A stretch of 32,435 nt of DNA, taken from Pseudoneobacillus rhizosphaerae. GTDB lineage: Bacteria; Bacillota; Bacilli; Bacillales; Cytobacillaceae. Made by a program: the position numbers and the translations under genes. The DNA lies in contig NZ_CAKJTG010000036.1 in assembly GCF_917563885.1 (NCBI RefSeq), positions 1-32,435 of the forward strand. Direction: 5' to 3'. The notes beneath the pieces were generated by a model. That model did no database searches, was not told where the DNA came from, and saw nothing but the letters and a program-made list of their open reading frames with translations. Below are positions 10,206 to 17,842 of the stretch, one piece after another. The first letter of the stretch is position 1. The number at the start of each line of letters is the position of its first letter.

Positions 10206-12203
10206 ATGACAAAACGTCCGATTACAGCAGAAGATTTAATTAAGTTTAAGTTTGTAGGAGATCCTCAAGTCTCACCTACTAAAGACAAGGTTGCCTATGT
10301 TTTAACTCATGTAGATAAAGAAAAAGATGGCTATTATTCTTTTATCTATGTCACTAATTTAAAAGGGGAAGGCAGACAGTTTACTTCTCATTATTCAAAG
10401 GATAGCTTAGTAAAAGACGCAGCACCAAAGTGGTCCCCAGATGGAAGCACACTTGCTTTCCGTTCAAACCGTACAGGAAAAAATCAAGTTTATCTATTAC
10501 ATACTGAGGGTGGAGAAGCGATTCAATTAACCGACATAAAACAAGGAATTGGCGATTTTGTTTGGTCTCCAGATGGTAGTCAACTTGCTCTTACGGTTAG
10601 CGGCGAATTAAAGCTTACCACTGATAAAGACGAAGAAAAGAAAGAAGAAAAAAGTGATGTAAAGGTGATTACTAGACTTCGTTATAAAGGTGATGGAGTT
10701 GGTATTTATAACGACGATCGTAAGCATGTTTATTTATTTGATGTTGATACAAAATCTTACACAAAGCTTACTGAAGGTGAGCATGATTTTGGTCAACCAC
10801 GCTTCTCTCCAGACGGAAAAAGTCTTTTTTATATTGGTACAAAGGCTGAAGATCAAGAGTGGGGTTACCTGCCAGCGATTTGGAAATATGATATCGCATC
10901 TAAGGAAGAGTCATTATTTTACCAAGGAAATGGCTATATAATGGCTCCTTCCGTTTCACCAGACGGTAAATGGTTAGCTGTTGCTGGTCATACACGTGGT
11001 GAAAGAAGTCAAGGTAATGCCAATGTTCTCCTACTATCTTTAGAGACAGGTGAGTTAACGAATTTAACAGAAGGCTTTGATTACACAGTTGGAAATCTCG
11101 TTGGTGTTGATGCGAAGTATGACACAGCAGAGCAACGTTTAATTTGGGATTCTTCAAGCACTAACATTTACTTTAATGCTACGGTTGGCGGTGATTGCCA
11201 ATTATTTAGCGTGAATCTAGCAGGCGAGGTTTCAGCTGCCCTTTCTCCTTCCGTTGCATCTGTTACTTCATATGATATTGTAAGTGATGATCAAGCAGTT
11301 CTTGTTCTTGCTACTCCTCACTCAACAGGTGATGTAGTCACTCAAGATTTAAAAAATGTGAATAACGTTGTGAAGCTAACTAATTGGAATCAAGAGCTTT
11401 ATAACGAGGTTTATTTAAGTACTCCTGAAAATTTCCATTATAAGAGCACGGATGGTCAAGATACTGAAGGCTGGATTTTAAAGCCGTTTGGATATGAAGA
11501 TGGTAAAAAATATCCGATGATTCTTCAAATTCATGGTGGTCCTGCTACAGCATACGGAAATGGTTTACACCATGAAATGCAATTAATGGCCGCTAAAGGT
11601 TATGTTGTGCTTTACACGAACCCAAGAGGAAGCCATGGATATGGTCATGAATTTGTAAATGCGGTTATCGGTGATTACGGCGGAATGGATTATGAAGATA
11701 TTATGGCTGGTGTTGATCATGCATTAGCAAACTACAACTATATCGACCAAGACCAATTATTCGTAACTGGCGGAAGCTACGGCGGATATATGACGAACGT
11801 AATCGTTACTCGTACAGATCGTTTCAAAGCAGCCGTTACTCAGCGCAGTATTTGTAACTGGCACAGCTTCTACGGAACAAGTGATATTGGTTTCTTCTTC
11901 ACAGAATGGCAGCATGGACATGCGGACCTTTGGGATGATGTAGAAAAGCTATTAAAGGTTTCACCTTTGACTCATGCTCGTAATGTGAAAACACCAACAC
12001 TCATCTTGCACAGCGAACAGGACTTACGTTGCCCAATGGAGCAAGCTGAGCAATGGTATATTGCCCTTAAGCGTCTAGGCGTGGAAACAAAGTTAGTTCG
12101 CTTCCCGGATGAATGCCATGAGCTTTCTCGTTCTGGCAAACCGAAACATCGCTTAGAGCGTCTACAGCATTTAATTGGCTGGTTTGACGATCGCCGAAAT
12201 TAA
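10206..12203 (+). CDS. S9 prolyl-oligopeptidase-family peptidase (YuxL-like acylaminoacyl peptidase)
   Basis: A 665-residue two-domain serine peptidase. Residues ~1-390 are a TolB/beta-propeller region with repeated WSPDG and FSPDG motifs. Residues ~410-660 are an alpha/beta-hydrolase domain. The catalytic triad can be read: S524 in GGSYGGY, D606 in SEQDLRCP, and H638 in DECHEL. HGGP before the serine gives the oxyanion site. The C-terminal half closely resembles B. subtilis YuxL (putative acylaminoacyl peptidase, ~657 residues). No signal peptide is seen, so it is cytoplasmic. GGAGG lies just before ATG 10206. It ends at a very strong terminator (12212). A lysine/glutamate-rich loop near residue 145 is the only oddity. 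Confidence 0.92.
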   Translation: MTKRPITAEDLIKFKFVGDPQVSPTKDKVAYVLTHVDKEKDGYYSFIYVTNLKGEGRQFTSHYSKDSLVKDAAPKWSPDGSTLAFRSNRTGKNQVYLLHTEGGEAIQLTDIKQGIGDFVWSPDGSQLALTVSGELKLTTDKDEEKKEEKSDVKVITRLRYKGDGVGIYNDDRKHVYLFDVDTKSYTKLTEGEHDFGQPRFSPDGKSLFYIGTKAEDQEWGYLPAIWKYDIASKEESLFYQGNGYIMAPSVSPDGKWLAVAGHTRGERSQGNANVLLLSLETGELTNLTEGFDYTVGNLVGVDAKYDTAEQRLIWDSSSTNIYFNATVGGDCQLFSVNLAGEVSAALSPSVASVTSYDIVSDDQAVLVLATPHSTGDVVTQDLKNVNNVVKLTNWNQELYNEVYLSTPENFHYKSTDGQDTEGWILKPFGYEDGKKYPMILQIHGGPATAYGNGLHHEMQLMAAKGYVVLYTNPRGSHGYGHEFVNAVIGDYGGMDYEDIMAGVDHALANYNYIDQDQLFVTGGSYGGYMTNVIVTRTDRFKAAVTQRSICNWHSFYGTSDIGFFFTEWQHGHADLWDDVEKLLKVSPLTHARNVKTPTLILHSEQDLRCPMEQAEQWYIALKRLGVETKLVRFPDECHELSRSGKPKHRLERLQHLIGWFDDRRN

Positions 12204-12211
12204 GAATGATT

Positions 12212-12266
12212 AAATAATAGAAAGAGAATGAGTCCAAGAACTCATTCTCTTTCTATTATTTTGTAA
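12212..12266 (+). terminator. Strong terminator of the S9 peptidase gene
   Basis: A 22-bp perfect stem (12212-12233 with 12240-12261) with a six-base loop CCAAGA. The base of the stem is A/T-rich and gives the T-run. Confidence 0.9.
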
Positions 12267-12309
12267 AAGTACCTATTTCACTTTCAGGTGACAACATAGC
12301 TACCATCCT

Positions 12310-12384
12310 AATCAAACGTTTGATTGAATGCAATAAAATTCAGTCCTGGCGGTACTTAAGGTTACATTAATCAAACGTTTAATT
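12310..12384. promoter_or_regulatory. Two copies of the palindrome AATCAAACGTTTGATT upstream of SRPBCC gene
   Basis: A perfect 16-bp palindrome AATCAAACGTTTGATT (12310-12325) and a one-base variant AATCAAACGTTTAATT (12369-12384) lie 59 bp apart, centre to centre. A third perfect copy is at 14107-14122 on the promoter of the methylase gene. A -10-like TATAAT at 12479-12484 precedes the SRPBCC gene, with no good -35. The form fits a TetR-family operator; no matching regulator lies between the sites. Confidence 0.65.
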
Positions 12385-12525
12385 AAGATATATGTTCGTA
12401 CTTTTTATTTTGATTGTTAGAGATGTGGTGGTAGGTTTTATGTTATGAAACAACTAATCCACAAACACCCTACCATGCTATAATCAAATGAGATTCAGTA
12501 CTAATTTTCTTAGAGGAGTTTTTTT

Positions 12526-12972
12526 ATGAAACCAGCATTTTCAGATAAAACTACGATAGACCGTCCAATTACAGAAGTCTTTGAGTTTATTTCAGATTTA
12601 CGCAATGGTCCCAAAATGAATGAGGACATCATAAATGTTGAAAAACTTACGGATGGACCAATTGGGGTAGGTTCTAAATTTAAGGAAACCAAAGTTATTC
12701 GAGGTAGAAATGCAGAGGCAATGATTGAGGTCGTTCAATATGAAGCTGCAACTGCCTTTTCCGCACAGAGCGAAGTAAATGGTTTAAAAGTGACTTATCA
12801 CTATCAGTTAAGTGAAGGCAATAATGGGACAATTGTAAAGTTTCAATGTGAAGTAAAAACGAGTGGATTAATTATGAGCATTACGAAACCACTGATTATC
12901 AAGATTCTAAAAAAAGAAGACGGCGACCATCTAACATATATTCGACGCGTTCTCGAATCACAAGATAAGTAA
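12526..12972 (+). CDS. SRPBCC-family (START-like) protein
   Basis: 148 residues with the helix-grip layout of the polyketide cyclase/SRPBCC superfamily: an N-terminal strand with IDRPITEVFEFISDLRN (the usual helical cap), then GPIGVGSKFKET, several strands, and a long C-terminal helix. Such proteins bind hydrophobic ligands in a deep pocket; this one has no catalytic signature. AGAGGAG is 7-8 nt before ATG 12526. TATAAT stands at 12479, and two palindromic operators lie further upstream. It ends near a hairpin shared with the convergent methylase gene. The ligand is unknown. Confidence 0.85.
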   Translation: MKPAFSDKTTIDRPITEVFEFISDLRNGPKMNEDIINVEKLTDGPIGVGSKFKETKVIRGRNAEAMIEVVQYEAATAFSAQSEVNGLKVTYHYQLSEGNNGTIVKFQCEVKTSGLIMSITKPLIIKILKKEDGDHLTYIRRVLESQDK

Positions 12973-13032
12973 AAAAGAAAGTTTCATCCTATTTTTAAAA
13001 ATATGGTATACCTATAGCATGGACCAACTTAA

Positions 13033-13065
13033 TAGGCTGTCGAGTATTAAAAGTTCGACAGCCTA
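13033..13065. terminator. Hairpin between convergent SRPBCC and methylase genes
   Basis: TAGGCTGTCGA (13033-13043) pairs perfectly with TCGACAGCCTA (13055-13065). Both T-tracts are weak, so it may act as a modest bidirectional terminator. Confidence 0.6.
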
Positions 13066-13071
13066 GAGTTT

Positions 13072-13974
13072 CTATTTATTTAGCAATAATTCTTCTTTTA
13101 ATAGACTAACCTTTGATAGATCATAATTACGGATAATATAATGTTTTGCTTCGCTTTTAAAACGATTTCTAATATTAACGGAATAGCTTTTATGATACTC
13201 ATCTACAACAAAGTCTTTATACAATTTCGTTGTTAACGGTGTTTTGCTTATGATCATTAATGCCTTACAATCAAGATTTCTAAAATCCTGTGCTAATCTA
13301 AAATGTTCATCCTCACCGAAATCACCTGTAAACTCTTCATTACCATAGTCTGAGAAAATACAATCGTAAGGCGGGTCAAGAAACATAAAATCATTTGAAG
13401 CAGCCTTGTTAAAAATTGTAGAATAATCCGTATTGTAAATTTCAGTTTTATTTAATAATTCATGATGTTCATTCGTCAGTAATTTTGTATTAAAATTCTT
13501 ATATCTTCCGAAAGGGACATTATATTCACCTTGTTTATTATAACGAATCATTCCACTGTAAGCTGTTTTATTAATAAAAAAGTAAACAACCGATTCTAAC
13601 CATTCATCTGTAGGATAATTAAACAGGTTACGCATCTCATAATATAATTCTTCATTTTTATTCGGGATACGTTCAGTTGGATTATCCTTTTTTATTAATT
13701 CATATTCTAACTGATTTTTTTCATATATCTCTTGAAGAATGTCCAATTGGCTTCTTACTTTATGATAACTATTACGATCTGAAATCTGTCTATACGTATT
13801 AATTAATTTCTCATTAATATCATTAATAATTGATTTTGGGTGTTCTAAAAAGAAATATACAGCTCCACCGCCAAAAAAGGGTTCAATATAAGTATCGAAG
13901 GTTTCTGGTATGTGATGTTGAAAAGACTTAATTTCTGCTAGTTTCCCACCACGATATTTAAAAATCGGTTTCAT
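13072..13974 (-). CDS. D12-class N6-adenine DNA methyltransferase (Dam family), orphan
   Basis: A 300-residue alpha-class adenine methyltransferase that transfers the methyl group of SAM to an adenine in duplex DNA. Motif X KYRGGK is at residues 6-11, motif I EPFFGGGAVY at 31-40, and the catalytic motif IV DPPYD at 200-204. The target-recognition segment lies between. The order matches Dam, DpnM and EcoRV-type enzymes, and the length (about 300) is complete. ATG 13974 is preceded by GAGGTG at 7 nt. No restriction endonuclease, mobile element or phage gene is adjacent, so it appears to be a solitary enzyme, either epigenetic or left from a lost system. A perfect AATCAAACGTTTGATT palindrome abuts its likely -35. 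The target site cannot be told from the sequence. Confidence 0.92.
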   Translation of the reverse strand: MKPIFKYRGGKLAEIKSFQHHIPETFDTYIEPFFGGGAVYFFLEHPKSIINDINEKLINTYRQISDRNSYHKVRSQLDILQEIYEKNQLEYELIKKDNPTERIPNKNEELYYEMRNLFNYPTDEWLESVVYFFINKTAYSGMIRYNKQGEYNVPFGRYKNFNTKLLTNEHHELLNKTEIYNTDYSTIFNKAASNDFMFLDPPYDCIFSDYGNEEFTGDFGEDEHFRLAQDFRNLDCKALMIISKTPLTTKLYKDFVVDEYHKSYSVNIRNRFKSEAKHYIIRNYDLSKVSLLKEELLLNK

Positions 13975-14078
13975 TCGTTATCACCTCATCAATACTCTAG
14001 TAATTTGATGTCATATTACGATATCATAGATCCTATTTAATTAAAATAATTTAGTATGATTATTTTTTTCTAGAATAT

Positions 14079-14122
14079 ATTTTACTATTTTAACATAACA
14101 ATTTTCAATCAAACGTTTGATT
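14079..14122 (-). promoter_or_regulatory. Methylase promoter abutted by a palindromic operator
   Basis: On the minus strand, TTGAAA (14103-14108), an 18-bp spacer and TAAAAT (14079-14084) form a promoter. The perfect palindrome AATCAAACGTTTGATT (14107-14122) overlaps the -35 by two bases. It is the same site as at 12310 and 12369. Confidence 0.6.
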
Positions 14123-14221
14123 AAACAATACATTTATATACCATTATGTAGTCTTCATTTAACCAATACAAAATTCTACATTTTTCGCAGAGTATATTAA
14201 TATAGATATTAGGGCTTTTGA

Positions 14222-14253
14222 AGAAGGAGCAAATCATTTGATTTGCTCCTTCT
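14222..14253 (-). terminator. Hairpin after the ThDP enzyme gene
   Basis: AGAAGGAGCAAATCA (14222-14236) pairs perfectly with TGATTTGCTCCTTCT (14239-14253), directly after the stop codon of the minus-strand gene. The U-tract is poor, but the stem is long. Confidence 0.7.
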
Positions 14254-14254
14254 C

Positions 14255-15856
14255 TTATCTATGAGAATCAATATTCATTTGAACATCGATCAACGTAACC
14301 TCTGTGTTCTGAGTTAGAGCTTCCATCAAGGTTTCCTCAAACTCCGCTAGTTGACTAGTTCTTACCCCTTTTATTCCAAAACTTCGAGCCAGCTGCACAA
14401 AATCAGGGTTTCCAAATGCTGCACCAAAACTATTTCCGAATCTTTCTATCATCATTTGTTCCTCTAACTTTAATGTTGAATTATTTAAAATTATGATAGT
14501 AAACGCAATACCTAACCGTTTAGCTGTCTCTAATTCAGAAATATTCATTAATGCCCCGCCATCACCAGTAATACAAATAACCGGTGCCGCTGGGCAGGCT
14601 AATTGGGCTCCAATCGCTCCTGGCAGGGCAATTCCCATCGAAGCTAAACCATTTGAAATAATTAGACGATTTGCCTGTTTCGGTTGATAGGTTCGGGCAA
14701 TGGATAATTTGTGAGAACCGACATCAGAAATGACGATGGTATCCTCTGTTGAGGTCTTTTCAATAACCTTTAAGATGTTTTCAATCGTCATCATTTGATT
14801 TTGTTTCAAATCTGAATCAATTTGATAGGCCTGTTTAATCTGATTTTTTAAATTCCCTATCGGAAACCATGATTTAGTTGGAATAGCTTGTTTATTAAGC
14901 GTCTTGAACGTTTGAGATATATCACCAACTAATTCTACCTTAACAGGGTAGTATTCATCCATTTCTGCTGGTAGTGCATCAATATGTAGGATAGATCTAG
15001 CCTTTTTATTCCACTCTTTTGGTAGTTGTTCAATAAAGTCAAACCCTACCACAATTAATAAGTCGGATTCCTCTATTAAAGGTAACACTTCATCCTTCTT
15101 ACTAAAACCAAAAGTAAAAAAATTAAGGGGATGATTTTTGGGAAGCACTCCTTTTGCCATAAAACTATGGATCACTGGTGATTGAAGCTTCTCCACAAAA
15201 GCGTGGAGGTCAGCCACTGCATCTTGCCTGATAACCCCGTTGCCTACAATGATGAGTGGTTTCTGTGACTGGGCAATGAGAGTTAAAGCCTCCTCTATTG
15301 CTTGACCAATGGGTTCACTTTTTGGAATAGGGACTACGGGTAACGGTTGATTTGAAATCATTTGTGCTGCTAGGTTCTCTGGCAATTCAATTAAAACAGC
15401 ACCTGGCTTTTCCATGGCTGCTACTCGGAAGGCTTTTCGAATTATTTTAGCAATCGATTGCGATTCTTTGATTTGAACGCTCCACTTTGTTGCAGGTTCA
15501 AATATTTTAACTATATCTAAATATTGATGAGATTCTGGATGCTGTCTCTCAAAACCTGCTTGTCCCGTTATAGCTACCACTGGTGAATGGTCTAGATTTG
15601 CACTTGCTATGCCTGTCAAAAGGTTCGTTGCTCCGGGTCCTAAGGTAGCCAAACACACGCCAACCTTTTTGGTTAATCTCCCATAAACATCTGCCATAAA
15701 AGCTGCCCCTTGTTCATGGCGAACATTTACAAACTGAATTTTATCAGATTTTGATAATGAATCCATTAGGTCAAGAGTTTCCTTCCCCATTATTCCAAAA
15801 ACATATTCAACCCCTTCTTTTTCTAGGCATTGAACAAGTAGATCTGTTGCTTTCAT
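14255..15856 (-). CDS. ThDP-dependent enzyme, acetolactate synthase large-subunit family
   Basis: A 533-residue thiamine-diphosphate enzyme of the acetohydroxyacid synthase/AlsS group, whose members condense two pyruvates to acetolactate. The order is a PYR domain with the catalytic glutamate E48 in VRHEQGAAFMA, a central domain, and a PP domain with the ThDP/Mg motif GDGGALMN followed by NNS. The frame stays open upstream to 15997, but those 47 codons lack homology. ATG 15856, preceded by AGAGGA, aligns with the family start MKATDLL. No ilvN regulatory subunit, alsD or ilv genes are nearby, so it may be a catabolic AlsS-like enzyme or a side-branch relative with another 2-oxo acid substrate. 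It is divergent from the membrane protein gene at 16017. Confidence 0.85.
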   Translation of the reverse strand: MKATDLLVQCLEKEGVEYVFGIMGKETLDLMDSLSKSDKIQFVNVRHEQGAAFMADVYGRLTKKVGVCLATLGPGATNLLTGIASANLDHSPVVAITGQAGFERQHPESHQYLDIVKIFEPATKWSVQIKESQSIAKIIRKAFRVAAMEKPGAVLIELPENLAAQMISNQPLPVVPIPKSEPIGQAIEEALTLIAQSQKPLIIVGNGVIRQDAVADLHAFVEKLQSPVIHSFMAKGVLPKNHPLNFFTFGFSKKDEVLPLIEESDLLIVVGFDFIEQLPKEWNKKARSILHIDALPAEMDEYYPVKVELVGDISQTFKTLNKQAIPTKSWFPIGNLKNQIKQAYQIDSDLKQNQMMTIENILKVIEKTSTEDTIVISDVGSHKLSIARTYQPKQANRLIISNGLASMGIALPGAIGAQLACPAAPVICITGDGGALMNISELETAKRLGIAFTIIILNNSTLKLEEQMMIERFGNSFGAAFGNPDFVQLARSFGIKGVRTSQLAEFEETLMEALTQNTEVTLIDVQMNIDSHR

Positions 15857-16016
15857 TGGAATCCTCTTTTCGAGTTGATTTTTCTTTATTTTGCCCTTTA
15901 AAATGGCAAAAAACCCCCATTTATCAAAAGGGGCAAGGAGTTTTCCAAAAAATTGTATATAAATCGATTTGGCTAAATACCTATTACTTATAGTCACTAT
16001 TAATGAGGTGAATCAG

Positions 16017-16580
16017 GTGTATTTTTTCAGGTCAATTTCAAAGGAGATTCAATCCATTCAGCTTGCTTTTAACGATTTTCCTAAAACAAAACGATTGGTT
16101 TTAGGCTCCATACTCAGTAGCTTGGCAACACTTTTCCATTTAGCAGGAGGGATTTTACCAGTAATCGGATATTTCATTAGTCCATTAGCTTCTGCACCCA
16201 TTTTGATTTGTACCGTTTTTTCAAAGTCTCTTGGATTCATTTCCTACATGATTTCGATTCTCTTAATTTTTGTCCTTGTCCCAAGTGAACTCATCGTCTT
16301 TCCGTTTACAACTGGATTGTTAGGATTGGGCATTGGTATGGCTTTTCACTTTTTTGAAAAAAGACTTAGCATCCTATTATGCGGCTCCCTCTTTTTAACG
16401 ATTGGAATTATGATTTTGTTATACGGAATTAAATTTCCTATTTTGGGTCCATCGGTTTCCAGTAGCTTCAACTATTCTATAGTTGGTTCCATATTCTTAT
16501 TTACATTATTTTATAGCTGGATATGGGTTGAAGTTAGCTTTGTCTATTTGAAAATAGTCTCTAGAAAATTCAATTTATAG
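16017..16580 (+). CDS. Unknown multi-pass membrane protein
   Basis: About 188 residues with roughly five hydrophobic segments separated by very short loops, and an N-terminal basic amphipathic stretch (KEIQSIQLAFNDFPKTKR). I do not recognise the family. The frame opens at 15969, but GTG 16017 has GAGGTG 6 nt upstream and is the better start. It is divergent from the ThDP enzyme gene, with 160 bp between starts, and is followed by an unexplained coding-like fragment and then a DUF1259 gene. No function is proposed. Confidence 0.65.
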   Translation: MYFFRSISKEIQSIQLAFNDFPKTKRLVLGSILSSLATLFHLAGGILPVIGYFISPLASAPILICTVFSKSLGFISYMISILLIFVLVPSELIVFPFTTGLLGLGIGMAFHFFEKRLSILLCGSLFLTIGIMILLYGIKFPILGPSVSSSFNYSIVGSIFLFTLFYSWIWVEVSFVYLKIVSRKFNL

Positions 16581-16717
16581 TTTGCAATTTCTTTATTGAC
16601 CATGGTGCAATCCAGCCAAAGGATAAATTTATTGATAGGGATGTATTTTATCCATTAGTAACATTTGCCCTTACAAACGCTATTATCTGGCATACATTGT
16701 CTATGAATCTGAATTAG
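16565..16717 (+). pseudogene. Coding-like 50-codon fragment without a start
   Basis: The frame from 16565 to TAG at 16715-16717 reads like protein, with FIDHGAIQPKDKFIDRDVFY and then PLVTFALTNAIIWH. It overlaps the end of the membrane protein gene out of frame and has no plausible start or ribosome binding site. It looks like the C-terminal tail of a lost gene, or a frameshifted one. The family is not recognised. Confidence 0.35.
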
Positions 16718-16727
16718 GAGTGAGAAA

Positions 16728-17609
16728 GTGGATAATCAGCCTAGTAGCCTTTGTATAGAGTTTGCAAGAATTCTTGATGCAACACCAAGTGTAATCAATG
16801 GAGTTTGTACAGCTACAAAATCAAGAAGTAACTTACATCCTATTGTTTTAGGACGAAGAGCAGAATCTTTTATGTTTGTTCCGCAGGCTTTTTCTTTTGA
16901 AAATATCGATGGTGATGGAAGAGCACTTTGCTTAGGAGAAACCGTCATCCTTCAAGAAGAAATTAACCCTTTTGTCTCGCAGTTACGTAAGAATGGTATT
17001 ATTGTAACAGCCATTCACAATCATTGGCTTTTTGATGAACCACGTCTGATGTTCATTCATTTTGAATCAATCGACGAACCTTTATGCTTTGCCGAAAAAG
17101 TATGTGAGGCTTTAGAGGTGTTGACCGATAGGGAAATAGGTAGGAGAGACTTCCGCTTTGACTTTGGTTTTCATCGAGGTGGCTCCTCTAAACAGGCAGA
17201 AGAGTTATGTGAGGATTTTCATAAAATACTAGGCGGAATGCATACCTTTGAAGACGGAATTTGTATGGTGATGAAAGCTCGCACGAATATTAAGCCTACC
17301 GTTTTAGGTAGAAGAGCTCAATCGTTTTTATTAATTCCTCAAATGTTTGTATTCGAATCATTAACTAGAGATGGAACCGCTCTTTGCAGTGGTGAATCAG
17401 TTATACTTCAGGAGGAATTTAACCCTTTAGTAAGCCGACTCCGAGAGCACAATATCATCGTAACGGCATTCCATAATCATTGGTTATTTGACGACCCTCG
17501 CCTTATGTATATTCATTTTGAAAAAATAGAGGAACCAATTTGCTTTGCTGAGGCAGTCGATGATGCTTTCGAAGTTCTAACAACTAAAAAGATTTATCCA
17601 GAAAAATAA
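16728..17609 (+). CDS. Tandem DUF1259 (LppY/LpqO-like) protein
   Basis: A 293-residue protein made of two copies of the same unit (about residues 28-135 and 181-290). By hand alignment they are about two thirds identical over 106 positions. Each unit has VLGRRA, an ALC.GE-VILQEE segment, NP-VS-LR, and the signature HNHWLFD-PRLM-IHFE. The HNH-W and IHF core matches DUF1259, a family with no known biochemical role. There is no signal peptide or lipobox, unlike mycobacterial LppY/LpqO, so it is probably cytoplasmic. It starts at GTG 16728, 7 nt after AGGAG. The many conserved histidines and cysteines suggest metal binding, but this is untested. It ends at a strong terminator. Confidence 0.8.
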   Translation: MDNQPSSLCIEFARILDATPSVINGVCTATKSRSNLHPIVLGRRAESFMFVPQAFSFENIDGDGRALCLGETVILQEEINPFVSQLRKNGIIVTAIHNHWLFDEPRLMFIHFESIDEPLCFAEKVCEALEVLTDREIGRRDFRFDFGFHRGGSSKQAEELCEDFHKILGGMHTFEDGICMVMKARTNIKPTVLGRRAQSFLLIPQMFVFESLTRDGTALCSGESVILQEEFNPLVSRLREHNIIVTAFHNHWLFDDPRLMYIHFEKIEEPICFAEAVDDAFEVLTTKKIYPEK

Positions 17610-17660
17610 TTGAAGTTTACCTATGCAGTTCTGGTTAATTCACTATTTTTTTAAAAAAAT

Positions 17661-17704
17661 AAGTGGTAGCCCCGTATATGATTTACGGTGGCTACCACTT
17701 TTTT
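17661..17704 (+). terminator. Terminator of the DUF1259 gene
   Basis: AAGTGGTAGCC pairs with GGCTACCACTT (17661-17671 with 17690-17700), with an inner CCGTA/TACGG stem and a T-run after. A-rich sequence before it makes it usable in both directions. Confidence 0.9.
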
Positions 17705-17712
17705 CAATTTAG

Positions 17713-17827
17713 TTGTCCACAATGCCCCTCTATGCATTGATGAAATGCATAAAACCTCCTGTGGATAACTCGTATTTTGTATAGTTATCCTCAGTTTTCT
17801 GTTAATTAAAACAAATCCTGTAGATAA
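17713..17827. other. Cluster of four DnaA-box-like nonamers
   Basis: Within 115 bp there are one perfect DnaA box, TTATCCACA (minus strand, 17760-17768), and three with a single mismatch: TTGTCCACA (plus, 17713-17721), TTATCCTCA (plus, 17785-17793) and TTATCTACA (minus, 17819-17827). The strands alternate. The cluster lies between convergent gene ends, so it is not a promoter. A TATGCAT / ATGCATA inverted repeat lies between the first two boxes. No dnaA, dnaN or AT-rich unwinding region is near, so a non-oriC DnaA-binding cluster is the likely reading. Confidence 0.55.
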
Positions 17828-17842
17828 CTTGAAGGATATTGA

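Noticed and set aside
15857-15997. N-terminal 47-codon extension of the acetolactate synthase-like protein
   Set aside because: It has no homology to the family, and ATG 15856 has a good ribosome binding site and the family N-terminus.
17713-17827. Replication origin (oriC) for the DnaA-box cluster
   Set aside because: There are no dnaA/dnaN genes, no AT-rich unwinding trios, and the boxes sit between unrelated convergent genes.
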